64,000 bases of DNA, taken from assembly GCA_963575745.1 (NCBI GenBank), contig CAUYUJ010001692.1:233501-297500 (forward strand). The letters run 5' to 3'. The position numbers and the translations under genes are program-made. Source of the DNA: Prorocentrum cordatum (Eukaryota > Sar > Dinophyceae > Prorocentrales > Prorocentraceae). The notes under the pieces were generated by a model. The model searched no databases and had not been told where the DNA came from. It worked only from the letters and a program-made list of their open reading frames with translations. Below are positions 20,593-31,388 of the stretch, in pieces (within the stretch, counting starts at the first letter, position 1; each line of letters opens with the position of its first letter).

Positions 20593-22785
20593 GTGGTAAC
20601 CAGATTCTGGTTATTCAGTAGTTGCGTGTTCTGCATCCTACGCATCGCGTTCCTGGGGCTGCACGGCTGGTTATTTAGCCTGTCCACGATCACGCCGCAG
20701 AAGCAAAACCAGAAGAGAATTGCTAGGGCGCAATCATTCATCAATGGCCCTGAGTGTTTGCAGCGCGTGCGGAAGGCCGCGTTGTGCTTGCAGGTGTCCC
20801 AGCGGGTTTTGGGAATCACTGCAAAAAGGAAGTCGTCGGATGGCGTGCCCACGTTGGTTCGTCTTGCGCGTGGTGACGTGCAGAAAGCCGCTGCTGAGCA
20901 CGTCTCCTCCCTCCTGCCACTTCTGGGTAACGATCCCGATCTCGATGAGCCCGACGCAGTTCTGGGCCTTCTGACCACGCTGGCGCACGTGCAGGTGCGG
21001 TTCAGCATGTACGAGGTTTACCCCTTCTTGCTCTGGCAGTGCAGCAAGCGGCACAACCCTGTTGCGCACCCGAGCTGCGTAGAGGAATTCCTGCATCATC
21101 CGGCTGATTCGCTGGACGAGGGCTACTCGCGTCCGCTCCAGAAGGAGGCTTTGGCACAGGGTAACATAGAAGCTTCCGCGAAGTTCATTTTGTCCGACAC
21201 CGTTCAGGGAGAGATCGACGGCTTCCTGGAGACGCCAGGGAATTCCTTAGACGTTGGGCGGAAGAACAACCAGGATAAGCAGGGCGAGACTACCAAGCTT
21301 ACTTCCTTGGGGCGGTCGTCCCGGAATTCTATCATCCAGAGATACAGGGTGCAGCGCGAAGCCTTCCTCTCCTGCTTACTGGATGCCAAAAAGAAGCAGC
21401 AGGAACGGAAATTCATGGGAGCCTGGGTTTCGGCCGCGGAGAAGAATCCCATTCTGATGAGCAGGCCCAGGGGCCAGCTGAAACAGGAGGCGGAGATTGC
21501 ACCCGAAGACCGTGCTCAGATAGCCCACGCAGGCGACATTGGAAAATTGCGAGCACTCTACAGCGCCAACAAGGATGAGCTTCGCGAGGAGGCGGAGAGC
21601 GGCCGAGCAGTTGCCGCGGAGACAATGGAGATCCCGTTCACGAACGCGTCTTGGCTTGCGTGGTTCGAAGTCAATTCGGAGCATTGGGCCGAGGTGGTCC
21701 GGGCCGCGGCGGCGAAGAGGAAGGAGATCAACAAGCGGCTGACGCCGATTGAGGGCCTCGCCCCCGCCCCTCGCGTGCAACCCGCCCCGCAACAACAGGG
21801 GGCGCTCCCGATCTGGGCGAGGAAGCTGATTGGGAAGGGGCCTGGCTTCTACACGCTGGCTTTCGGAGATACAGAGGCGGACGTCATCGTGGTATTCGCG
21901 GCCGCGCTGCGCCGATCATGTTGGGGAGTCTGCTTGGAAGGCGTCCAGAAGCGCACATGCAAGCTGCTGTGTTCCACTGTGACAGACGAGTCCTTGCCGA
22001 TGACTACTGTCGTGCGCCGCGCTGGGCTTCAAGTGCACGCAGCGAACGTTGGGGTTTTCCATTTGCAAATGGCTTATCAGGAAGCTGAGGGCGACGGCGT
22101 TGTTCTCCGCGTGGCCAAGTGGTTCCCCGCGGGCGACGAGGTCCTGGTGAAGGTGCCCGCAGCGGCCCCTGCTGATGATGAGGGCGCCCCTCGTGGCGAG
22201 GGCGAGGCTTTCGCGCGCGGCGACTCAGACGGCGAATCTTGCTGCGCTAGCGCGGCGTCATCCCTCGGGACGTCTGCAGCTGATGCGATGGAGGAGGAGG
22301 CGGACGTGGAGTCTGCGACGTCCGACGAGCCCGGCGTCGTCGATGCGGAAGAGTCCGCCGACGACTTGGGCGATGCCAAAGAGAAGCCACATTGCGTTGT
22401 TGCCCAGTATGGATATTTTACGATTACGGACAACCCAAAGTGGAAGGATTGCAAAGTCACCACGCTGCCCAGGTGGAAAGAAGAGATGGGGGAAAATAAC
22501 AGGAGCAAGACCATCACTTGTTCCCAATACGGAGAGCAGAAGCCGCAGCCCAGAGTCATATGCTACTTAGTGCTGCGAGCGTGGATGCTGTGGCGTTTTC
22601 AGCAGAATGGATTCGCTGCGGAAAAGGCATCCAGGCGGGCGTGGCCGGCAGCGGAGACCCAGCGGCTGCGAGACGACATCGCAAGACTGGCCGCCCCAAG
22701 TGGCCAGACTGGCAACCTGAAAGCGGACCGGAGCATCGGGGAGTGGGCACCTCAAGCGCTCTCCAAAAAAAAAGTTGCCAGTTGA
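20593..22785 (+). CDS. 730-codon ORF 2 of the 8.55-kb element, copy 2
   Basis: Same length as in copy 1, with scattered substitutions (for example SFING for SFFNG, GENNRSK for GGKNRSK). It again has no ATG near its 5' end and overlaps open sequence upstream, so the non-ATG junction with ORF 1 is preserved in both copies. The C-terminal GYFTITDNPKWKDCKVT segment resembles FYLTVMKKKEDWENCKAEVT in the 54.9-55.5 kb protein of this window. Confidence 0.55.
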   Translation: MVTRFWLFSSCVFCILRIAFLGLHGWLFSLSTITPQKQNQKRIARAQSFINGPECLQRVRKAALCLQVSQRVLGITAKRKSSDGVPTLVRLARGDVQKAAAEHVSSLLPLLGNDPDLDEPDAVLGLLTTLAHVQVRFSMYEVYPFLLWQCSKRHNPVAHPSCVEEFLHHPADSLDEGYSRPLQKEALAQGNIEASAKFILSDTVQGEIDGFLETPGNSLDVGRKNNQDKQGETTKLTSLGRSSRNSIIQRYRVQREAFLSCLLDAKKKQQERKFMGAWVSAAEKNPILMSRPRGQLKQEAEIAPEDRAQIAHAGDIGKLRALYSANKDELREEAESGRAVAAETMEIPFTNASWLAWFEVNSEHWAEVVRAAAAKRKEINKRLTPIEGLAPAPRVQPAPQQQGALPIWARKLIGKGPGFYTLAFGDTEADVIVVFAAALRRSCWGVCLEGVQKRTCKLLCSTVTDESLPMTTVVRRAGLQVHAANVGVFHLQMAYQEAEGDGVVLRVAKWFPAGDEVLVKVPAAAPADDEGAPRGEGEAFARGDSDGESCCASAASSLGTSAADAMEEEADVESATSDEPGVVDAEESADDLGDAKEKPHCVVAQYGYFTITDNPKWKDCKVTTLPRWKEEMGENNRSKTITCSQYGEQKPQPRVICYLVLRAWMLWRFQQNGFAAEKASRRAWPAAETQRLRDDIARLAAPSGQTGNLKADRSIGEWAPQALSKKKVAS

Positions 22786-22866
22786 ACGAACAAACAACGA
22801 GCACTCTCGTAACAAATGCCTTGCCTCGTCAGGGGGCACTTGCAGGGGCATCGAGTGGACAACCGC

Positions 22867-23979
22867 CGGGAACTCACGGGACCACGGGGCAAGCATCCGG
22901 ACAACCATCGGGGCCTTCATCGGGGCAACCAACGGGACAACTATCGGGGCAACCAACAATTCCGGGACAACCATCGGCACAATCAACCACAGCGGTTCGC
23001 CCCGATTTCGCCCGCTTACCGCGCGGGATGCTGCCGAGGCGCAAAGAGGTCCTGCTAGTGTCCCCTTGCTGTTTTTCTGTTCGTGGCCTCCTTTCCCGCG
23101 CGGGTGTGGCCTTGGCAGCCTCGCTTCATTATTATCCCTCCCCCTCCTCCTCCTTCTCCTCCTCCTCCTCCTCGTCCTCGTCCTCCTCCTCCTCCTCCTC
23201 CTCCTCCTCCTCCTCCTCCTCCTCCTCCCCCTCCTCCTCCTAGTCCTCCTGCCGTCGTTCCAGCCTTCCTTCCCGCCCCCCTCTGCCCGTCTCCTCCTCC
23301 TTCTCCTCCCTGTCGGCTCAAGCGCAAACCAAACGAATCTTCATCGCTTTGATTTCTCATGGCGGCGGGGGTGGCCGTAGCTGCCTGTTTTTTTGGTGGT
23401 TTCGCATTGTCGGGGCGCTCGTCCTGCTAGTCCCCTTGCTGTTTTTTGTTCGTGGCCTCCTTTCCCCGCGCGGATGTGGCCTTGGCAGCCTCGCTTCATT
23501 ATTATCCCTCCCCCTCCTCCTCCTCCTTCTCCTCCTCCTCCTCCTCCTCCTCCTCGTCCTCGTCCTCCTCCTCCTCCTCCTCCTCCTCCTCCTCCTCCTC
23601 CTCCTCCTAGTCCTTCTGCCGTCGTTCCAGCCTTCCTTCCCGCCCCCCTCTGCCCGTTTCCTCCTCCTTCTCCTCCCTTTCGGCTCAAGCGCAAACCAAA
23701 CGAATCTTCATCGTTTTGATTTCTCATGGCGGCAGGGGTGGCCGTAGCTGCCCTGTTTGTGTATCATTTGCTTCGTTTGCTCGGGGCGCTCGTCCTGCTA
23801 ACGTTCCTTTTGCCGTCTTCTCGTGGCCTCCATTCCCCGCGCGGGGGTGCCCTTGGCAGCCTCGCTCCATGATGTTCCCTCCCCCTCCTCGTCCTCGTCT
23901 CTCTCCCCTTCCTCTTCCTCCTCCTCCCCCTCCTCGTTCTCTTCCTCCCCCCCCTCCTCCCCCTCCGTCTCCCTCCTGA
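22867..23979. repeat. Minisatellite and three CTC-rich modules, copy 2
   Basis: The counterparts of 14318-14450 and 14503-15430 in the same order. CGTGGCCTCC occurs at about 23083, 23451 and 23822. Confidence 0.85.
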
Positions 23980-24481
23980 AGCAGATTCATGGATCGAAAG
24001 CCTCTGTTACTCAAAAATACGCTCTCGCCATGGCGCCGCGCCCGCCCCCTCGCTGTCGTCCGCAGCCGTGGGATGCTGCAAAATGTTTTTGGCGCTCGCA
24101 CGGCAGCAGTTTGGGGGGGGGGCGCTGCGAACCCCAAGGTCCGTCGTAACATTTTCCGGCGCTCGCATGGCAGCAGGGGGGGCCAGGGCACAAAGGGGGC
24201 GGAAGAGGTGCGCCCTTGCCGCGCAGCTTCCGAACCCCGCGGGCCCTCCGTGGGCCCTAGGTTCCATGATGCCCATGGCCTCCCTGGGTCCAATGCGTTG
24301 TTCTTTCCATGGCTTCTCCGAGCCTCGCAGCGCGTATCCATCTGGGCTCGAGTTTTCTGGCAGAGCGGCCGCTTCGGCTAGCGCGCGCACACGCGCGACC
24401 CTCGTTGCACGCAGGGCCCGTGCGAGGCAGAGCAAAATGTTTCGACGAGCTTCGGATTGCGCCGACCCGTGCGCCGAGTAG

Positions 24482-24631
24482 TGTGCATTAGTGTGCACTC
24501 GTGTGCACTAGTGTGTCCATTGGCGTCCATTAGCGCCCATTAGTGTCCACTAGCGCCCGCTAGTGTCCATTAGTGTGCGCTAGTGTGCATTAGTGTGTCC
24601 ATTAGTGTCCATTAGCGCGCATTAGTGTCGG
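24482..24631. repeat. TAGTGTCCAT array, copy 2
   Basis: Same unit, number and position relative to ORF 3 as in copy 1. Confidence 0.8.
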
Positions 24632-24717
24632 ATCATTGTTGGTTGCCGTCGGCTTGGGCCGGGGCCTGCGCGCAACGCGGCGTCGCGCTTTTGCACTGGG
24701 CGCCCGGCAGGCCGGCG

Positions 24718-26004
24718 ATGCAGGAGGGCTTCGCCGAGGAGCCCGACGCGGACGACGACGACGAGTTCGTGGGCGTGGAGGCCTTTGCGCTGCGCGAGCG
24801 CAGGGGCGCCACTGCTTCGCGGGCGCGGGCCCACCGGGAAAAGGAGGAGAAGCTGCTCGACGCGGCGATCGAGAACCGAGCCCTTCCGCAGCTGACGGAC
24901 ATTATGGGAGGAGTTGTCACTGCCAAATGGATGGGCAAGGCTCGCATCCACGCGTTGCGAGATATTGTGGACAACGTTGCTTCTGACGCTTCCCAGGAAG
25001 CGGCCCTGCGCTTCCCTCTGCGCGTGTGGACCGTCGGCACGCCGTCGCGCGAGCCGGCGCCGCACTTGACGGTGCGCTTCCTCGAAGGTCCGCGGGCGAG
25101 CCGCCGCGAGGCCACGTCGGGAGTTGCCGAGGTGGGCAGGTCGGGGAAACTCTTCGCGAAGTATGCTGTATACGTTCCTGGCCTCTTGCCCTTGAGGCAT
25201 TCTCCTCCGTTCTCGTCGGCTGACCGAGCTGCAGAATATCACGACAGCATCCTCCTGGCCAAGGATGACTCGCGCGAGACCCCCTCGCGATTCTTGGCAC
25301 TCGGAGATCTGCCGCCTCCGCGGCTGGAGCAGCTGTACGCCGAGAAGTTGCAGCGCTGGGCCGCTGAGAGTGCGCGTCGGGGCCTCCGGCGCGACCAGAT
25401 CTACATGCCCATGCCGACCAGCGCCGAGCTCATGATCAGGGGCGGAGCCCCATTCCACCGCAGCCTCGACGACCATATCCGGGACGCGGGCGCCGACCTC
25501 ACAGGGACCTCGTCCTACGTGGCGGCGGGCGACATCGGTGTCATCCACGACCCCTGCGTGGCGATGCCCCCGGTCCTGGCGGACCTGATTCGCGCGCGCC
25601 CACTTGGCGTCGGCGTTCGGATCTACCGAGTGGACTCCCCCCAGTGGCGCCAGTTGGCTCGCGAGTTTGGGTTGCAGCTACCCGTGCACCTGCAGACAGT
25701 CCCCGTCGCCTTGAAGGTCTACGTGAGCCCGCGCCCCGCCAAGGCCATCCGCCCTTTGTGCCAGGATGGAGTTTTTACGCTCGGGATATGTGGCACGCAG
25801 TGCCGCCGCTCAGTGCGCAGCCTCGCTGTCTCCGATCCGTCGCGAGTGCAGGTAGTTGTCTCTGCGCGGGAGGGCCGGCTGCACGCGGCCTTCGTAGTCG
25901 GGTCCGTGATGCCTGCGGCCGAGCACCACGCCGCCGGCGTGGCGGGCTACGCCTTGCAGCCGAGGAACCGCAAGAGGGGCCGTTTATCCAAGCACGCGGA
26001 TTAG
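24718..26004 (+). CDS. ORF 3 of the 8.55-kb element, 428 codons, copy 2
   Basis: Same frame and length as copy 1 (ATG 24718, TAG at 26002-26004). Differences from copy 1 are scattered point changes, for example FVGVEAF for FVDVGAS and PQWRQLA for PQRRQLA. No stop or frameshift has been introduced. Unknown function. Confidence 0.6.
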   Translation: MQEGFAEEPDADDDDEFVGVEAFALRERRGATASRARAHREKEEKLLDAAIENRALPQLTDIMGGVVTAKWMGKARIHALRDIVDNVASDASQEAALRFPLRVWTVGTPSREPAPHLTVRFLEGPRASRREATSGVAEVGRSGKLFAKYAVYVPGLLPLRHSPPFSSADRAAEYHDSILLAKDDSRETPSRFLALGDLPPPRLEQLYAEKLQRWAAESARRGLRRDQIYMPMPTSAELMIRGGAPFHRSLDDHIRDAGADLTGTSSYVAAGDIGVIHDPCVAMPPVLADLIRARPLGVGVRIYRVDSPQWRQLAREFGLQLPVHLQTVPVALKVYVSPRPAKAIRPLCQDGVFTLGICGTQCRRSVRSLAVSDPSRVQVVVSAREGRLHAAFVVGSVMPAAEHHAAGVAGYALQPRNRKRGRLSKHAD

Positions 26005-26117
26005 CGACTTGTCGTGTCATTGTTGGGCATTAAATCGAGTGGTCATGTTGCTCAAAAGTAGGCTCTCGGCTCGGCGCCGCGCACATTCGCGTTCAAATTT
26101 CCGACAGTTTCAAGACG

Positions 26118-26870
26118 TTTCAAGGACAGAAAGCATCTGTAGGCTCTCGCCATGACGCCGCGCACGTTCGTTTTCAAACTTTGTAGCAGACTCATGGATC
26201 GAAAGCCTCTGTTACTCAAAAGTAGGCTCTCGCCATGGCGCCAGCAGTTGGAGGGGCTCTGCAAAGCCCAAGGTCCGTCGTAACATTTTTCCGGCGCTCG
26301 CATGGCAGCTGAGGGGGGCCAGGGCGCACGAGGGGGCGGAAGAGGCGTGCCCTTGTCGCGCAGCTTCCATGGCCTCTCAAGCGGGGCACGCGTGGTTCTG
26401 GGCTAGCCATGAACCCTTAGGTTCCATGGTGCTCAGGGCCTCTCTGGGCCCGATGCGTTGAGGAGGGGCGGGGGAGAGGAGGAGAAAGAGGAGGAGGAGG
26501 AGGAGGGAGGAGGAGGAGGAAGAGGAGGAGGAGGAGGAGGAGGAGGAGGAGGAGGAGGAGGAGGAGGAGGAGGAAGGAGGGTGGGGGGGAGGAGGAGGAG
26601 GTGGAGGTGGGGAGGAGGAGGAGGAGGAGGGGAGGAGGAGGAGGAGGAGGTGAAGGAGGAGAGGAGAAGTAGGCTCTCGCCATGGCGCCAGCAGTTGGAG
26701 GGGCGCGGCAAAGCCCAAGGTCCGTCGTAACATTTTCCGGCGCTCGCATGGCAGCAGAGGGGGGCCAGGGCACAAGAGGGGGCGGAAGAGGGGGGGGAGG
26801 AGGTGGAGGAGGAGGTTGGAGGAGGAGAAGTTCTCGCCATTTGGAGGGGCGCTGTCCGTCGTTTTTCCGG
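26118..26870. repeat. Partial module copies and GGA tract after copy 2
   Basis: The words GTAGGCTCTCG and GCTCTCGCCATGGCGCC recur at about 26143, 26228 and 26667, each followed by parts of the module at 15440-15800. Between them, 26456-26667 is almost pure GGA repeat. No gene. Confidence 0.75.
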
Positions 26871-26872
26871 CG

Positions 26873-26873
<1 letters not shown>

Positions 26874-26968
<95 letters not shown>
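26874..26968. repeat. Poly-T run of 95 bases
   Basis: Uninterrupted T from 26874 to 26968. It could be the poly-A tail of a minus-strand retroposed sequence or a simple homopolymer. Exact length is doubtful in any assembly. Confidence 0.85.
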
Positions 26969-26983
26969 CCTAGCTGCGAAATG

Positions 26984-27111
26984 TCTCGGTTTTTGTGGAT
27001 TGTCTTGGTTTTTGTTCCAGATTGTGCGATGTCTTGGTGTTTGTCAGATGTATTGGTTTTTTGTTAGATGTCTTGGTTTGTTGTCAAATGTCTTGGTTGT
27101 TCTAACAAGTA
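26984..27111. repeat. TGTCTTGGTTTTTGT degenerate tandem repeat
   Basis: Six variants of a 20-24 bp unit with TGTCTTGGTTTTT. The same words (TGTCTCGGTTTTT and TGTCTTGG) occur at 52886-52935. Confidence 0.7.
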
Positions 27112-27219
27112 TCACAACAGGCCGTAGAAACTCTGCTTCTTCTGCAAATACAATACACGCGCTCGATACACAAATAAAGGAGACACAACAACACATGTTG
27201 AGCGTTCGTAAGCATGTCA

Positions 27220-28075
27220 TTCTATAACGCACATAAATCTCCCATGATAAATTCGAGAATTGAATGATGAAGCCATCTGTTTTACTGGTATTATGAAGGC
27301 CGTGGCAGGGAAATATACCTAGTCGAATAGCACGTGTTCTTATCACGCACGCGCGCGCACTCGCGCGCGCCCTGGCGCGTGCACGACAACAACACATCTG
27401 CAATGCCCATCTTAAGTTCGAAAACTCAATGGTGAAAATCAATTATTTCATTCGTATTCTGGTGACCTCAACATGGAATGCTCGATCCTCAAACACAACG
27501 CTTTCCTTGTCGCGCGCGCGCGCTCAACACAAAAAAACAAAAGGCGCCACATGAAAAAAAATCAAAGGTGACACGCGCCACCCTGAAAAATGAATGGTGG
27601 AAACAAGCTGTTCCACTCGTGCTTCCAATGCCTCCATCACGCTGTTTCCATATATTGCCCGCGCGCCGGCGCGCGCGCGCGATAAGGGAAACATGCTGTT
27701 TCAACATGTAAAATTCCAGGCTGAGGCCCTCAGAATACGAGTGAAACACTTGGTTTTCACCATTCAGTTTTCGAAATTAAGATGTGCATTCTTTATTGTT
27801 TGTTATAGCGCGCGCGCCAGGGCGCGCGCGAGATAAGGAAAATACGCTGCGTCACAATATAGAACTCCATGTTGCCTGGGGTGGACACTGCGCGCGATGC
27901 GGAAAGCGTTGTGCTTCGCACTTTCGCGTTAGGCTACATGTTGTTTGATAGTGTGAACTGTGCAACGTATTGTTCGTTCGTATATGCGAGTGCGAAATTG
28001 GTGTTCACCCTTCAGTTTTCGGGGTGGCACGTGTAATATTTTTGTTGTTGTTCATATGACGTCGCGCGTGCAAAA
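27220..28075. repeat. Inverted repeat family with (GC)n cores
   Basis: Five diverged copies of a unit of about 100 bp contain variants of TGGTGAAAATCAATTATTTC next to a GCGCGCGC core with CTTGTCGCGC or GCGCGATAAGG. Copies near 27250, 27418 and 27590 are in one orientation and those near 27731 and 27985 in the opposite one. No coding content. Confidence 0.6.
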
Positions 28076-28117
28076 AGAATATGCAATATTATGTTGGGGT
28101 CGACTGCAGTCGACACA

Positions 28118-28195
28118 CGTACATATATATATATACATACATACATAGATACCGATATACATCTATATATGTATATATATGTAATGGTATAAATG
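28118..28195. repeat. TA / CATA microsatellite
   Basis: ATATATATACATACATACAT and related words. Confidence 0.85.
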
Positions 28196-28579
28196 ATATC
28201 ATGTTGAAGTCAGATATACAAGTGGAAAATATGCGTTCACAGTTCAATAGCCGAAATCTATCACATATTGGTCACATGTGCACTGATGTGTACATACACT
28301 GTGTACAAGAACGCGATTATAAGGTTCACACGCCTGCGGCTCACCCATGGCCAGTGTATATTTGCCGTGGACTGTCTGGGGCGAATTGGCCCCAAGGGGG
28401 AGAGGAGGGATGGGTGGGAAGAGGAAAGTGAGGAGGGAAAGGTGGAGGAGGGGGGATGAGGGGCGCCTCGAGCGCGGCGCGCGCGCTGCGCGCGCTGGCT
28501 CTGGCCCACGCCGGGCTCCAGGGCGCGCCAGCGCGCGCCTGCGCATGCAGATGGCGGCCGAGGCCGCGGCCGACTCCGA

Positions 28580-28860
28580 GGCCCCCCTCCTCCTCCTCCT
28601 CCTTCTCCTCCTCCTCCTCCTGCTCCTTCTCTTCCTCCTCCGCCTCCCCCATCCCCCTCCTCCTCCTCATTCTCCCCCTCCTCCTCCTCACCCTCCTCCT
28701 CAATCCTCCTCTTCCATTTGTTTTGTGATTATCTTCCTCCCCTCTCATTCCTTGTCCTCCTCTTCCGTCGCACTCATGATATCATCTCTCATCCTCTTCC
28801 CTCCTCCTCTTCATCCTCCTGTTTCCTCCTAGTCCCTTCCCTTCATCGCCCTTCTCCTTC
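28580..28860. repeat. CTC/CCT pyrimidine-rich tract
   Basis: CTCCTC-type repeat, follows a GC-rich Arg/Ala-coding stretch at 28456-28580 that might be an exon but has no clear borders. Confidence 0.75.
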
Positions 28861-28862
28861 GG

Positions 28863-29008
28863 TTCGAGAATCGGAGAGGCCGAGGGGGGTCGAGGAGGAG
28901 AGGAGTGGGATCGAGGCATTCATCGAAGACAATTTCCAGTTCGGGCTCAATTTCGACGAGGCGTGCGACCGCGCAGGGATCCCAGTCTTCGATCCCGAGG
29001 CCTCTCCT
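28863..29008 (+). CDS. Exon-like island, unknown protein
   Basis: VRESERPRGVEEERSGIEAF then IEDNFQFGLNFDEACDRAGI and PVFDPEAS, bounded on both sides by CTC repeats. Non-repetitive composition. Borders not certain. Confidence 0.4.
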
Positions 29009-29277
29009 CCTCCTCCTCCTCCTCCTCCTCTTCTCCTGCTCATCCTCCTCCTCCTCTTCCTCCTCCTCCCACTCCTCCTCCTTTTCTGTCCTTCGCCTAC
29101 TCCTCCACAATCCTCATCGTTCGCAATCCTCCACATCGCCATCGAAAATCGTGTCAAGATCATCAATCCTCCTGCTCATCCTTCCGTCCCTCCTCCTCCT
29201 CCTCCTCCTCCTCGTCCTCTTGTTTTCTCGTCCTTCTTCATCGGTTCGACGAGGGTGCTGGCCCCCCCCCTCCCTCC

Positions 29278-29376
29278 AAGGGTGCCGTCGACGCCGCGAA
29301 GCTGCAGCGCCGTCGACGCGCGTGCAGCACGAAGGAGCCAGAGGACATCGCGAAGGCTCCATGGGCGGAGGAGTGG
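29278..29376 (+). CDS. Exon-like island, basic
   Basis: GAVDAAKLQRRRRACSTKEP followed by EDIAKAPWAEEW, between a pyrimidine tract and GA repeats. Short, borders uncertain. Confidence 0.3.
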
Positions 29377-29377
29377 G

Positions 29378-29380
<3 letters not shown>

Positions 29381-29430
<50 letters not shown>

Positions 29431-29511
29431 AGATAAATAAAGAGAGGGTGGGATATGTACACATGTATGTACATAGATATGCATCTCGAGAGAGGATATA
29501 TATATATATAT

Positions 29512-29583
<72 letters not shown>

Positions 29584-29763
29584 AAGAGAGAGACATAGAG
29601 AGAGAAAGAGAGAGAGAGAGAGCGGGATAAAGACACATGATCGAGAGAGAGGAAGAGAGCGAGGGAGGGGAGAGAGAAAGTGGGGGAGAGAACGAGAGAG
29701 CGAGAGAGGGAGAGAAAGATATTATAGCGAAAGATAGAAAGAGAGAGAGAGAGAGAAGGAGAC

Positions 29764-29804
<41 letters not shown>

Positions 29805-29864
29805 GAGAGGGACACATGCAACGAGAGATGACGAGATGGAGAGAGAGAGGGAAAGCGATAGAAC

Positions 29865-29907
<43 letters not shown>

Positions 29908-29910
29908 TAG
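29381..29910. repeat. GA-rich microsatellite field
   Basis: Several GAGAGA runs with interspersed GGGAGA and a short TA run near 29497. Frames on both strands are repeat artefacts. Confidence 0.9.
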
Positions 29911-29957
29911 AGGAGGGTGGCAGATGGGGAACGGAGGAGAATAATGGAAAAGGTAGG

Positions 29958-30440
29958 AGGGATGATGATGATGATGATGATGCTGATGCTGATACTGGTG
30001 ATGATGATGCTGCTACTGATGGTGTTGATGCTGATGCTGGTGATGGTGATGATGCTGATGATGACGGTGATGATGATTGTCATGGTGATGGTGGTAATGA
30101 TGAGGATGACGACGGTGATGTTGATGGTGATGATGGTGATGTTGACGGTGATGACGACGATGATGATGCTGATGATGATGATGAATGTTGGTGGTTGTGG
30201 TGATGCTGCTGATGATGCTGCTGTTGCTGATGATGATGATGATGATGACGGTGGTGGTGGCGATGATGACGAGGAGAAGAAGGGGGGGGCTCGATGAGGA
30301 GAAGGAGGAGGAGGAGGAGGAGGAGTGCGAGGGAGTGAGGCAGGGAGTGAGGGAGTGAAGGGGGACACGGGAGAGGAGGAGGACGACGAGGATCGGCAGG
30401 AGATGAGGAAGATCGGTCAGACTGGCGATAATGAGGGACG
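29958..30440. repeat. GATGATG and GAGGAG repeats
   Basis: GATGCTGATGGTGATG-type trinucleotide repeat to about 30275, then GGAGGAGG. Confidence 0.85.
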
Positions 30441-30922
30441 ATGATGATCATGTGGTCTAGGAGCAGGCCTGCACATGCTCTTGATCCTCGTGATCGGGAT
30501 GACCACGAGGATCACGAGCATGCCTCAGGAGCAGGGGGTGCCAGGAGGACTAGTGGCAGGGTGGAGGAGGGACGCACCCAGCCATCAGGCGCTGCTGTGC
30601 ACCGAGGGCCAGCCAGTCATCGCGGGTGCCCTTCTTCCTCCACCTCTCAATCATTCCTTATCGTGATATCCGCCCCCTCGCCCTCGCCCAACTCTGCAGA
30701 TCTGCCTCTCGGTCGATCAGCATGCGTTCAATGCTTCCTCGGCTCCTGCTCCTGCACAGGGTTTTCCCTTCCCCTCCCTCCTCATCCTTCTCCTCCTCCG
30801 CCTCCTTCTCTGCCTCGCCTTCACATGGCCCTCCTCCTCTTCCTTCTCATTGCATTGCCAGCTCACTCCTGCTAATTCCCCTGGTGCGCCATCCTCCGCG
30901 TCGTCACCGTCGCCCCATCAAG

Positions 30923-31014
30923 GTACGAAGATCCCGAACTTCGAGGATTACCAGCAGGAGTACACTTCGCGTCCGAACAGAGTGACGATCAAGGTGCACT
31001 GGGGGGAAATATGA
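30923..31014 (+). CDS. Exon-like island, 30 codons
   Basis: After CATCAAG the frame reads GTKIPNFEDYQQEYTSRPNR then VTIKVHWGEI and ends at TGA 31012-31014. A possible splice donor GTGCAC at 30994 would end the exon after VTIK in phase 0. Flanks are pyrimidine-rich upstream and purine-rich downstream. Confidence 0.4.
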
Positions 31015-31295
31015 GAGTACCACAATTGACACGAGGAGGGGGCGGGTCCACGAGGAGGGGGATTGAGGAGGAGAGTCGAGGATGAGGAAGAACGTGACAA
31101 CGATCAGGGAAATGAGGATAGCGCACGATCCAGCAGCCGGGGAATGGGACGACACTGACCAGCCCTGCAAGAGAATTGTGGCTCAGGGGGGGGGGGGGAG
31201 ATGTGACGAGGAGGCGCGAGGAAGGTGGATCAATGACGAGAGAAAGGACTGTGAGAGAGGACGGGGAGGATGGGGCCACTGGGGGTGAGTCCCAG

Positions 31296-31388
31296 GTGTG
31301 GATCGCCATGGCAGAAGCGCTGGACACGATCACGGACACGCTGCGCATCTCCCAGAAGTGCGCGGAGGCCCGAATGAACAGACGATGA
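31296..31388 (+). CDS. Exon-like island ending in a stop
   Basis: After AGTCCCAG the frame reads VWIAMAEALDTITDTLRISQ then KCAEARMNRR and TGA 31386-31388. Helical, protein-like, in purine-rich surroundings. May continue into an intron before the stop. Confidence 0.4.
   Translation: MWIAMAEALDTITDTLRISQKCAEARMNRR

Larger units (their letters stand above)
17575..26117 (+). mobile_element. 8.55-kb element, copy 2 of the tandem pair
   Basis: A direct repeat of 9011-17574 in the same order and orientation. It starts with a longer poly-T (about 17575-17597) and ends at the AAGACG word near 26118, where it passes into further partial modules. All three ORFs are open here, so this is the better preserved copy. 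Confidence 0.75.

Noticed and set aside
9011-26117. LTR retrotransposon interpretation of the tandem pair
   Set aside because: The repeated unit is the whole 8.55 kb with internal genes, not short terminal repeats around a gag-pol, and no reverse transcriptase or integrase motifs are seen in it.
29238-30368. 376-codon minus-strand Ser/Leu/Ile frame
   Set aside because: It consists of CT, ATC and CTC repeats translated, with no non-repetitive core.
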